IMG/VR virus record: IMGVR_UViG_3300042465_005040
Coordinates: 1 to 29,590 of that record
Length of the DNA: 29,590 nucleotides
From: a virus
Reading direction: 5' to 3' (one strand)
Below the pieces are notes generated by a model. It was not told the DNA's origin, did no database searches, and was given only the letters and a program-made list of their open reading frames with translations. Below are positions 8,133-15,153 of the stretch, piece after piece (positions within the stretch are counted from its first letter, which is position 1; the number at the start of each line of letters is the position of its first letter). The position numbers and the translations under genes are program-made.

Positions 8133-8570
8133 TCAGGCAAACTTGGTGTAGACCGGCTTGCCGCTCACCTTGATCGTCACCGGAGCCATGATCCCGGATT
8201 TGACAGGGAAGGTCAGGCCGATCTTGGTAAAGATACCCGCAAAGGCGATGTAACCACCAGCCGCAGTGCTGACCCAGCCTGGCATCTTGAGATAAAAGTT
8301 ATGCTTCTGCCGGCCGACCACATCGTTATAGATCGTCTCATGAGCCGCCAGATTCGGATCAAAGACCAGGTCGAACGAGACATCACCACTGTCAGCGATC
8401 CCAGCGAGGAACTCCGTAAAGAAGTCCGCGCTGTCATGAGTGGTGACATCGATCGTTTCGACAGAAACCTCCGGGCCAGAGATGTCGCCCACGTTGGCCA
8501 CATCCGTATAGCTCCCGGTTTGGAGTCGCTGAATCGCCAGTTTAGTGCCGTATGCTGCTTTTTTAGCCAT
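8133..8570 (-). CDS. major tail tube protein, short paralogue
   Basis: This 145-residue protein forms a stack of hexameric rings making the tail tube, as inferred from position and pattern. It shares MAKKAAY at the N-terminus, GDISGPEVSV at residues 28-37, the DVTTHDS segment, LAGIADSGDVSFDLVFDP, and the C-terminal APVTIKVSGKPVYTKF with the gene immediately upstream (8612-9433). It is therefore a tandem paralogue lacking the large insertion of that copy. Size and the pattern GPEVSVETIDVTTHDS fit the lambda gpV/HK97 gp6-like tube family. The leader contains ACTAATATAACACT and no Shine-Dalgarno. It is likely the main tube subunit. Confidence 0.8.
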   Translation of the reverse strand: MAKKAAYGTKLAIQRLQTGSYTDVANVGDISGPEVSVETIDVTTHDSADFFTEFLAGIADSGDVSFDLVFDPNLAAHETIYNDVVGRQKHNFYLKMPGWVSTAAGGYIAFAGIFTKIGLTFPVKSGIMAPVTIKVSGKPVYTKFA

Positions 8571-8611
8571 AGTGTTATATTAGTTTTTTGGTTGGAGAAT
8601 CGGAAAGGGAA

Positions 8612-9433
8612 TCAGACGCGGGTGTAAACAGGTGCCCCGCTGATTTTAACGCTCACCGGAGCCTTTAGCGCATCGCCCACTGGGGCCAGAATCCCCACCT
8701 TGGTGACGAGGCCCGTGAAATTGAACCGGGTGGCCGTGTTGCTGGTGATGCCCAGCATTGAGACGCCAGCGATAGAAAAAGTCTGCAGCGTGCCAATGCT
8801 GGACGGAACCTCAATCCTCAAAAGCAGGCTCGTTGATACCGCATCCCATCGCACATATTGCGTGCCGCCTTCGGATGGGTTCACGGTCCCGACAACGGCC
8901 CCGCCATGCAGCACGTTGATGCTTGCCGTGCCTTGGGTGGTCCCGGTGAATGTAATGGCCACCACATAGCTTTCAGCGATCAGCGGGGCCACCGTCAGCG
9001 TAGCCTCGATGTAATCACCCGCCGCAGGATCGGCTGCCGTGTAGTATGCCACCCCTCCACCTATCGTGAAGTTGCCATTCCTCACCCACCCCACCACCGA
9101 CCCCGCAAAGCTCGTGGTCGGGATTAATTGCGTCGAGTCAGCCGGAAGCCGGATCACAAACGCCGCCGGCCTCCGCTCATCTACCATCGCCAGCAGCCGG
9201 GAGTGTCCGTTGTCATTCGGATCGAAGAACAGCTCAAAGGTCACATCCCCCGCCTCCGCAATCCCTGCCAGCGACTCAGAAAACCCATCAGGACTATCAT
9301 GCGCCGTCACATCCACCACCGCCACGGAAACCTCCGGCCCGGAAATATCCCCCAGATGTTTCACCCGGATCACGGAAGAGTCTGCCGGGTCAGTGATTTG
9401 GATGCGGGTATTGTATGCTGCTTTTTTGGCCAT
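8612..9433 (-). CDS. tail tube protein, long paralogue with inserted beta-sandwich domain
   Basis: This 273-residue protein matches the 145-residue tube protein at both ends: residues 1-100 (MAKKAAYNTR, GDISGPEVSV, LAGIAEAGDVTFELFFDP) and 235-273 (ending ISGAPVYTRV). Between them, residues about 102-234 form an inserted domain with alternating beta strands: GWVRNGNFTIGGGVAYY, YIEATLTVAP, ESYVVAITFTG, YVRWDAVSTS, LLLRIEVPS and FSIAGVSMLGI. The pattern resembles a carbohydrate-binding jelly roll (CBM4/9-like) more than an Ig domain. It could decorate the tube surface or form a distinct ring. Orthodox tail tubes carry extra Ig-like domains at the C-terminus, not an internal insert, so this arrangement is notable. 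The paralogy is seen directly, the fold and role are inferred. Confidence 0.8.
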   Translation of the reverse strand: MAKKAAYNTRIQITDPADSSVIRVKHLGDISGPEVSVAVVDVTAHDSPDGFSESLAGIAEAGDVTFELFFDPNDNGHSRLLAMVDERRPAAFVIRLPADSTQLIPTTSFAGSVVGWVRNGNFTIGGGVAYYTAADPAAGDYIEATLTVAPLIAESYVVAITFTGTTQGTASINVLHGGAVVGTVNPSEGGTQYVRWDAVSTSLLLRIEVPSSIGTLQTFSIAGVSMLGITSNTATRFNFTGLVTKVGILAPVGDALKAPVSVKISGAPVYTRV

Positions 9434-9453
9434 GGTTTGAAAGAGTTATTGTT

Positions 9454-9912
9454 TTAAGCGTCCCGCCACATCAGGCGGTAATCTACAGACAGCCGGTGCG
9501 CCTCCGTCACCCCGTCCCCTGTCTGGTAATCCATCGCCTGGGCAAATCCGCCAGACTCCCGAAAGGCCGCTTGGATGTCAGCCACCCCCGCCGCAGGCTT
9601 CGCCCCATTGAGCGCCTCACTGATCGCATCCGCTACCGCCCTGCACCCAGACAAAGTGCGGGCCTCGATGTCAAATTGCACGATGCTATCCTCGATCCCC
9701 GGATCACTCGTCGTCGCGCTGTCATGCGTATGCTCCGGCGTGCTCGTTATCTCATGCCAGATCACCCTCGGCAGAGCGCTTCCCTGCGCCGCCCTGCCGC
9801 TATAAAGTCGGCAGGCCGTCCCCACCCCGATCAAAGCCGTCAGCGCACCATGGGCCTTCATCGCCACCATCAGTGACGTTGCCATCTTCGCGCTGTGATT
9901 GACGGCAGGCAT
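9454..9912 (-). CDS. tail terminator / completion protein, DUF3168-like
   Basis: A 152-residue protein with start MPAVNHSAKMATSLMVAMKAHGAL. Typical DUF3168 traits are the N-terminal helix followed by ALTALIGVGTACRLYSGRAAQG, LPRVIWHEI, and the strand pair IVQFDIEARTLSGCRAVADAI, ending in HRLSVDYRLMWRD. Family members cap the tail tube and set up head attachment. It lies directly upstream of the tube genes. I chose the ATG at 9912 over the longer arginine-rich extension to 9975, since the upstream gene stops at 9917 and the leader GGAATAACGTC fits the phage's usual pattern. Confidence 0.75.
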   Translation of the reverse strand: MPAVNHSAKMATSLMVAMKAHGALTALIGVGTACRLYSGRAAQGSALPRVIWHEITSTPEHTHDSATTSDPGIEDSIVQFDIEARTLSGCRAVADAISEALNGAKPAAGVADIQAAFRESGGFAQAMDYQTGDGVTEAHRLSVDYRLMWRDA

Positions 9913-9916
9913 GACG

Positions 9917-10252
9917 TTATTCCGTAGGCACCACCGGCACCAAAGCCGCAGCCTCCTTAGCCGCCTGATAAGCAATCAAATCCGGCAAACACAACGCAAC
10001 CGCAGCAAAAGCCTCGGCAGCGGAAGGGATCGCATTCACGGCCTCCCAAAAAGGAAGCCTCACCTCCCGACGATCCGAAAGAAGCCGGTCGCCAGTAGCT
10101 TGGTCGAAGGGAACGTATTCAACGTAAATTGAATCCTGTTCACCCATAGACCGCGCACTGATGGCAAGGTCCATGATGTAAATCTCGTTGTAAACCTTCG
10201 ACGGAACTTCTGGACGTTCTGCCGGAGTATCGAGTGGGATGGTAATAGCCAT
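9917..10252 (-). CDS. hypothetical phage protein
   Basis: This 111-residue protein is not recognised. The N-terminal half reads as beta strands (MAITIPLDTP, VYNEIYIMDLAISARS, SIYVEYVPFDQATGDRL), and the C-terminal half is an alanine-rich helix (SAAEAFAAVALCLPDLIAYQAAKEAAAL). It lies between the coiled-coil gene and the tail terminator gene, just after the fibre gene. The style is that of small fibre-associated proteins that accompany tail fibre genes, but there is no firm evidence for that. Confidence 0.6.
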   Translation of the reverse strand: MAITIPLDTPAERPEVPSKVYNEIYIMDLAISARSMGEQDSIYVEYVPFDQATGDRLLSDRREVRLPFWEAVNAIPSAAEAFAAVALCLPDLIAYQAAKEAAALVPVVPTE

Positions 10253-10257
10253 ATGTT

Positions 10258-10449
10258 TTAGGTAGTGGGTTGTGATTCAGCCTTGGCCTTGTCGGCTTCG
10301 GCTTGATCGATCTGAGTCAGAATGGCAATCGCGCCTTTGAGCTGGGTCTCTTCGGACTCCAGTTGCTTGAGCCGCTCCCGCAGATCATGCTGCTCGGCGA
10401 GGTTGGCGTTGCGACTGGTGACTAGGTTTTGTTTGTAGGTTGGGGTCAT
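10258..10449 (-). CDS. small coiled-coil protein
   Basis: This 63-residue protein is nearly all helix with heptad character (LAEQHDLRERLKQLESEETQLKGAIAILTQI) and a charged C-terminal tail. The function is unknown. It lies immediately downstream of the fibre gene at 10462-11676, so a fibre chaperone or trimer partner is conceivable. The leader CTAATAACAATTCCAC carries the recurring AATAAC element. Confidence 0.6.
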   Translation of the reverse strand: MTPTYKQNLVTSRNANLAEQHDLRERLKQLESEETQLKGAIAILTQIDQAEADKAKAESQPTT

Positions 10450-10461
10450 GTGGAATTGTTA

Positions 10462-11676
10462 TTAGCCGACGTTCCAGGCGGAGCCGGTGCTGTAGACTGG
10501 GACTGTGACACTGCCGAGACCAGACACTGCGCTACCGAAAACCGGAGTCATGGCATCGTTGACAAACGAGCGAGCACCCACGCCAGCAGTTGATGCGGAA
10601 GGGAGTGCAGATACGGCAACGGCAGGAACTTTGATCCAAGACGTTGAGCCTGCTGCGGCTCCGGTGAACTTAATGCCTGCGCCATCACGGGCGATTGCGG
10701 GGTGGGTGTCGGCGGTGTGGCCTAGTTGGATTCGGTTGAAGTCGGTAAAGCCATTGTTCGACAAATACATGACGCCATCGGCTGACGACATAATCCTAAG
10801 CTGACTTGCAAAAGTCAATCCACTGCCGCCGCCTAGTCCGTTGCCAGTTATCAGGTTATTTGCAGTAACCCCACCGGCAACCGAAAGACCACCCGCCGCA
10901 GCAATCGACATCCTCACCACCCCACCAGTCACAAAATCAATCGGCTGCGCTGCCCCAGTCCCAGCTTGTTCCGTCCCGATACGAAGCGTGTTGGTGCCTA
11001 TTGGGAAACCGAAAGTGCCTCGCTCGTAGTTGGTTCCTGCTGTATCGTAGGTATCATAAACCCGAAACGCCTGCGCGCTGGTCCCGTTCCGCTGGGCTAG
11101 GATTCCGTCTGCGTCACGGGCGAGGATGAGGGTGTTTCCCGCAACTGTGGGACCACCGGCTCCAAACCCCAAAACCCCGGCAGGCAGCCTTGCTAGTTGA
11201 GCAGAGTCAAAATCAATGTAGGTCGAAAGGCCGTTCTGACTTACTATGCTAAATCCGTTTCCTCCCGTCCAACTAGGAATTTTCGGGCCGAATGAACCAT
11301 CCCCACTAAGATTTAAGCCGCCTCTTGCTAAAACCGCCCCAGTCGAGGTAAGTCCAGCAAATGTTGGGGCGTCGGTCTGGCCTACGCCTATTGCGCTGCG
11401 GAGAGTCGCCGCATCAGCCGTTGATAGGAGCGCCCGCCCATAAGCGGTAGTCGTCAGCGCAGAGATCGCCGTCAGGTCAGAGTCAAGGGGTTGATACCCA
11501 GCCGCCACCGCTGCCGTCGTCGCGTAGGCGGACAGGTTTTGGTCCCCGGTATTGACCCCCGTATTCGCCGTGTAAATCTCCGTGAAGTTATCATTCACCT
11601 TGCCGAACGCCGCCCGGATAGGATCGCCCGTGCCGTCGTTGGCGGTAGTCCCGATGTTGATGGTTTGTTTTGCCAT
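10462..11676 (-). CDS. tail fibre-like protein placed among connector genes
   Basis: This 404-residue fibre-like protein starts INIGTTANDGTGDPIRAAF then GKVNDNFTEIY, a widely shared phage fibre/neck N-terminus. It continues with the fibre-shaft motif LDSDLTAISALTTTAYGRAL then LSTADAATLRSAIGVG. The middle is glycine/threonine-rich with beta-helix-like repeats, and the C-terminus (SGLGSVTVPVYSTGSAWNVG) is a common fibre tip ending. It probably forms a trimer used for host contact. It is encoded between head closure and tail terminator genes, not near the tail tip genes, so a neck or whisker fibre is as likely as a tail fibre. Confidence 0.75.
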   Translation of the reverse strand: MAKQTINIGTTANDGTGDPIRAAFGKVNDNFTEIYTANTGVNTGDQNLSAYATTAAVAAGYQPLDSDLTAISALTTTAYGRALLSTADAATLRSAIGVGQTDAPTFAGLTSTGAVLARGGLNLSGDGSFGPKIPSWTGGNGFSIVSQNGLSTYIDFDSAQLARLPAGVLGFGAGGPTVAGNTLILARDADGILAQRNGTSAQAFRVYDTYDTAGTNYERGTFGFPIGTNTLRIGTEQAGTGAAQPIDFVTGGVVRMSIAAAGGLSVAGGVTANNLITGNGLGGGSGLTFASQLRIMSSADGVMYLSNNGFTDFNRIQLGHTADTHPAIARDGAGIKFTGAAAGSTSWIKVPAVAVSALPSASTAGVGARSFVNDAMTPVFGSAVSGLGSVTVPVYSTGSAWNVG

Positions 11677-11680
11677 AGGT

Positions 11681-12100
11681 CTAGGTGTGGTCAGCGGTCT
11701 GGAGCGTCATGTCGGCGGTGTATTCGGTGCTATCTGCCGTGAAGTTGTAGCCGGTCGCGTTGATGGCGTTATCCGTGAGGACCGCCGAAATGATGATCTC
11801 AGCCGGCCGGGATGGCGGCAGCGGCAGAGCGCTGGTGATGTCGTAGATAAACCCGCCCCAGCTGATCCGGTCCCGTGGATTCAGGTCATCCAGCAGTGAT
11901 TGATAGCGCACAGAGAAAACCTGTTCCGCTGTGGCATCCCTTGATGAGCCGTTGGTCGTCTCCTTGCCACTCATTGTCTGCGCGTGCGCCCAGACTGTGG
12001 CCAGCGCTGACCAAGTCTGCGTGACAGAGCCTTGATCATCCACCGACTCTGCGGCCCGCTGGATCGTTATTCTGGCGTCCCTGCGTCCGATTGGGGTCAT
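11681..12100 (-). CDS. head closure / head-tail adaptor protein
   Basis: This 139-residue protein belongs by pattern to the SPP1 gp16/HK97 gp7 head-tail joining family. It starts MTPIGRRDARITIQRAAES, then QTWSALATVWAHAQTMSGKE, then FSVRYQSLLDDLNPRDRI and WGGFIYDITSA. These residues are typical of the small barrel that closes the portal channel. Its ATG at 12100 overlaps the stop of the upstream connector gene (ATGA). A longer reading to 12145 would intrude further into that gene and is less likely. The C-terminal 40 residues beyond the barrel are unusual and threonine-rich. Confidence 0.8.
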   Translation of the reverse strand: MTPIGRRDARITIQRAAESVDDQGSVTQTWSALATVWAHAQTMSGKETTNGSSRDATAEQVFSVRYQSLLDDLNPRDRISWGGFIYDITSALPLPPSRPAEIIISAVLTDNAINATGYNFTADSTEYTADMTLQTADHT

Positions 12101-12711
12101 TTGACCGCCCCCTCCCAAGGCACCCGGAAAGAATCGATCAGCCAATCCAGTGATTTCGGAATCTCTGTGACTGTCGCGCCGCTGATTACCATCTCCCGCC
12201 GCTCAAAGAGATGCGCCGTCAGCAGCAGAATAGCATGGCGCAGCGGCCCCGGAACGTCTGTGGCCAGCGCACCATACCCAGCCCAGAACGTCGCCCGCCA
12301 GACCGCATCCTGTGGGCTGCGCGGGGTATCGATATTGTCCGGGTAGGAGGTGATCCAGAGCAGCGCCGGCTCTCTGGCAGGCTGCTGGGCAGTGTTTGTC
12401 CATGCCGTCCAAGTGCCGGCATCGTTGCGGTATTCCAGCAAGAAGGTCTCTGCTGCCATCAGCCTGGCGCGGGGCAGTTCCACGGTCACCCCCTCGGCGA
12501 AATCGCCCGTGATGTAAGCAATCCACTTCTGCCTGACAAAAGCCCTGCGGCATTCGTTTTCGATCCGATCCCGCGCCGCCGTGATGCAAAGCCCGATCAG
12601 CGAATCCTCATCGCTACCATCTACCCGCAGATGCTCCTTCGCTTGAGCCAAGGTGATTGGCTCAAGCGCAGGTGCAGTGACCAGCTGGGAGATGGCAGCA
12701 GAAGGAATCAT
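12097..12711 (-). CDS. head-tail connector (gp6-like, phiE125 gp8 family)
   Basis: This 204-residue protein has ITLAQAKEHLRVDGSDEDSL followed by IGLCITAARDRIENECRRAF, a near-diagnostic N-terminus for the phage connector family that forms the ring below the portal. Later blocks are PQDAVWRATFWAGYGALATDVPGPLRHAILLLTAHLFERRE, again typical. Its start overlaps the preceding stop by ATGA at 12708-12711. It sits just downstream of the capsid region, as expected. Confidence 0.85.
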   Translation of the reverse strand: MIPSAAISQLVTAPALEPITLAQAKEHLRVDGSDEDSLIGLCITAARDRIENECRRAFVRQKWIAYITGDFAEGVTVELPRARLMAAETFLLEYRNDAGTWTAWTNTAQQPAREPALLWITSYPDNIDTPRSPQDAVWRATFWAGYGALATDVPGPLRHAILLLTAHLFERREMVISGATVTEIPKSLDWLIDSFRVPWEGAVK

Positions 12712-12893
12712 TTTTTCGTAGGCTTGGCCGCTTTGGCAGGCTCTTCGGTTGGCGCGGCGTAATCTTCAGGAACCACGCGACCGCGGTTTGCCAGCATCAG
12801 CTCCACGGCCTGGTCATCAGTCACGGTCACCACGGTCCCCTCGGCGATATGTTGGCCACCAATCAGGCAGTCGGAGTTGATCAGGAATTTCAT
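12708..12893 (-). CDS. small protein between capsid and connector genes
   Basis: This 61-residue protein has a compact beta-rich N-terminal part (MKFLINSDCLIGGQHIAEGT, VVTVTDDQAVELMLANRGRV) and a lysine/alanine tail. Small proteins of this style are common next to phage capsid genes and may decorate or stabilise the head, but I cannot name the family. The gene lies directly below the hairpin at 12910-12939, whose T-rich tail runs into its leader, so its dose is probably reduced compared with the capsid protein. Confidence 0.65.
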   Translation of the reverse strand: MKFLINSDCLIGGQHIAEGTVVTVTDDQAVELMLANRGRVVPEDYAAPTEEPAKAAKPTKK

Positions 12894-12895
12894 AG

Positions 12896-12939
12896 CAAAA
12901 AGAAGAAGCGCCGGGGCGGCGACGTATCCCCGCCCCGGC
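12896..12939 (-). terminator. strong hairpin with T-rich tail after capsid gene (partial terminator)
   Basis: A perfect 10-bp GC stem (GCCGGGGCGG at 12910-12919 against CCGCCCCGGC at 12930-12939) with a 10-nt loop is followed, in message sense, by GCTTCTTCTTTTTGCT and then the next ATG. It probably ends most transcripts after the abundant capsid message or protects its 3' end, with read-through feeding the connector genes. The stem is seen directly. Efficiency is unknown because the T tract is interrupted. Confidence 0.65.
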
Positions 12940-12962
12940 TTATCATATGACCACCAACAAAA

Positions 12963-14366
12963 TTAGGCAGTCAGCGCATCGAGCATCGCGGCGAAGGAGC
13001 CAGCGCGGAGCACCGCGTTGTCACCAAAGGCGGCCGCAGTGATGCGGACCAGGCCGGTGGTGTCGAGGCTGTAGGGGTTGACCTGAACGTCAAGACCACC
13101 CCACTGAGCGATAACCAAGTCGGCGAAATTGCCGAAGATGATCGCAGAGCAAACCCCGGAGGAGGTGCCCTTGGTGAGGGTGGAGGAAACGCAGTTGGAA
13201 ACCCCGGTGACGTAGCCGTTGAGCGGGAGTTCTGGGGTGGTGCGGCTCCAGATTTTCTCGGCGTTGGTGCTGGCCTCGATGCTGATCTTCTTGAGAGAGC
13301 CACGCACCTTGGAGTTGGTGAGGTAGGCGAGGTTCCCGGTGGCCGCATCGTTGTTGGCCAAGGCAGTTTCGAGGTCCACGATGTTGGCCCAGGTAGGGGC
13401 CAGACCGTTGGTGCCGCCAGCGACTGAGCCGATGCCGGCAGTGGCAACGATCCCGGTAGGCTGATTGCTGGAGCCGGTGCCGTGGATGACAGCCTTCTCC
13501 CAGATGATGGCGATTTCCTGCAGGAGGTTATTCCGCACCCAGGCTTCGATGCTCGGATCAGTCTGGAGCAGCAGCTGCTTGGAAAGCTCCACATGGGCAG
13601 GGATGCGCTTAGGGCTGAGGGTGATCAGGCTGCTGCTTGGGGTAAGCTCGGTGGATGCACCATTCTCAGCGGCGAAGGCAGGCTTGGTCGAGTCGCGGCC
13701 CATCTTAGGGAACGGGATGTTGCCCTGCAGACCACTGAGGAACTGAGCGCCCAGAGTGCGGGTGACCATGGCCTCATAAAACGGATCGACGATCCCACGC
13801 AAAGGCTCACGGGTCAGGACTTCCAAGCCAGTGCCACTGCCGCCAGCGGTCAGGTCGTTGCGGAAGCGGTTGGCAAACATGGTAGCGAGCACGGCACGGG
13901 GAACATGGCTCCCTTGGCTGGCCAGTTGCACCGCATCTTTAGCGCCCTGCGCCACCATCTCGGCTTCGGCACCGTCGAGCTTGCCACCGGCCAGCTGACC
14001 CACGATCAGGCGGCGGAAGCTGAAGCGCTCGGCGTCAGAAGCATCCTGATTGGACAGGCCAGAGGCATCCAAGATAACCTTGCGCTTCTCGCTGTCAGGG
14101 ACGCTGTCGAGGTAGGCACCAAGCTGGCTCTGGGTTTCCAGGGCTTTGGCGGTAGCTTTGAGGCCATCCACCATGCCGTGGTATTCTTTAACCTTGGCCA
14201 GGTCAGACTCGCTCAAGCCATCCTTGGCCCCGGCGAGGATTTTGTCGGCATCAGCGGCCACAGCCTTGATCTTGGCATGGACGGCATCCAGCGGGCTGGC
14301 GTCCATGGTGAGGAAGGTGAGGGAGAATGCCAAGACTGGCAGGACGATCAACGGTTTCTTTTTCAT
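12963..14366 (-). CDS. HK97-type major capsid protein with signal-like N-terminus
   Basis: This 467-residue protein is placed after portal and prohead protease genes. Residues 22-105 form a helical, charged scaffold-like (delta) region with HAKIKAVAADADKILAGAKD and LAKVKEYHGMVDGLKATAKA. The rest has HK97-fold traits: GSGTGLEVLTREPLRGIVDP, IPFPKMGRDSTKPAFAAENG, then SPKRIPAHVELSKQLLLQTD, LLQEIAIIWEKAVIHGTG, and the C-terminal NPYSLDTTGLVRITAAAFGD. The first 20 residues (MKKKPLIVLPVLAFSLTFLT) look like a signal peptide, which is odd for a capsid protein. The ATG at 14366 has the phage-like leader CACCCATAATAAC. An alternative ATG is at 14306 (MDASPL). The delta region is probably removed by the upstream protease. 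Confidence 0.9.
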   Translation of the reverse strand: MKKKPLIVLPVLAFSLTFLTMDASPLDAVHAKIKAVAADADKILAGAKDGLSESDLAKVKEYHGMVDGLKATAKALETQSQLGAYLDSVPDSEKRKVILDASGLSNQDASDAERFSFRRLIVGQLAGGKLDGAEAEMVAQGAKDAVQLASQGSHVPRAVLATMFANRFRNDLTAGGSGTGLEVLTREPLRGIVDPFYEAMVTRTLGAQFLSGLQGNIPFPKMGRDSTKPAFAAENGASTELTPSSSLITLSPKRIPAHVELSKQLLLQTDPSIEAWVRNNLLQEIAIIWEKAVIHGTGSSNQPTGIVATAGIGSVAGGTNGLAPTWANIVDLETALANNDAATGNLAYLTNSKVRGSLKKISIEASTNAEKIWSRTTPELPLNGYVTGVSNCVSSTLTKGTSSGVCSAIIFGNFADLVIAQWGGLDVQVNPYSLDTTGLVRITAAAFGDNAVLRAGSFAAMLDALTA

Positions 14367-14388
14367 GTTATTATGGGTGTTTGTGTTA

Positions 14389-15153
14389 TCAGTTTGCGGC
14401 GTGTGCGGTGACTGTCGGACGGCCCATCTGAGCCACCAGCAGCCGGGCGGCTGCCAGACGCGCCACGGATTGGTCTTCCAGGTATTCCGGGTCTTTGGTC
14501 TCCGGTTTCCCCTTCAAATTTTCGGATCGGTCAGCGAACCCGCGTTCCACGGATTCCGCCGCCGTCATGTAAGTCTCGGCATCCAACCATCCCTTGAGGT
14601 CGGTTGGCTTCTGGCCAGTGCGGGCCTCATAGGTATCGACAATAATCTGGTCGATGCTCTCCAGCGTGGATGCAGTGCTAAGGTGGTCAGCAGCGTTCCC
14701 CATCGTGATCGTGCTGGCCCGGTGAATCATCATCATGGCATTGCCACCGATCACGATCTCATCGCCAGCCATCGCAATCACCGAAGCAATCGAAGCCGCC
14801 AGCGCGTCGATCTTAACCGTAATCTTGCGGTCATCCTGCCCCGCTTGCCATGCCACCAGAGCGTTGTAGATACCGACTCCCTCAAAGACATCGCCACCCG
14901 GTGAGTTGATCCGCACCGTGATTGCAGAATTAGATGGCTCCAATCCAGCCAGCCAGTCAGTCACGGATTGGTGGGTGATTCCGCCGCCGGTAAAGTAGTC
15001 AGCACCGATCCGGTCGTAGATGAGAAGCTCATGCGAAAGCGCCTGCGGTTTCTGAATCTTCGCCGCATTTTCCCACACCGTCTTGAGCCGCGCCGGGCCT
15101 CCGGTGCGGGTGCTGTCAGTCAGATTAGTGATCTCGTTGCGCTTCTGTTTCAT
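14389..15153 (-). CDS. ClpP-type (S14) prohead maturation protease
   Basis: This 254-residue protein has a ClpP-like fold pattern: SAITVRINSPGGDVFEGVGI at residues 77-96, DALAASIASVIAMAGDEIVI with probable nucleophile Ser121, and MMIHRAST with His144. The catalytic Asp is likely near the RTGQKPTD segment. It cleaves the capsid delta domain and other head proteins during maturation. The C-terminal extension after residue 205 is charged and may be removed in autocleavage. The ATG overlaps the portal stop (ATGA at 15150-15153), and the capsid gene follows after a 22-bp gap, the classic HK97 order. Confidence 0.92.
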   Translation of the reverse strand: MKQKRNEITNLTDSTRTGGPARLKTVWENAAKIQKPQALSHELLIYDRIGADYFTGGGITHQSVTDWLAGLEPSNSAITVRINSPGGDVFEGVGIYNALVAWQAGQDDRKITVKIDALAASIASVIAMAGDEIVIGGNAMMMIHRASTITMGNAADHLSTASTLESIDQIIVDTYEARTGQKPTDLKGWLDAETYMTAAESVERGFADRSENLKGKPETKDPEYLEDQSVARLAAARLLVAQMGRPTVTAHAAN

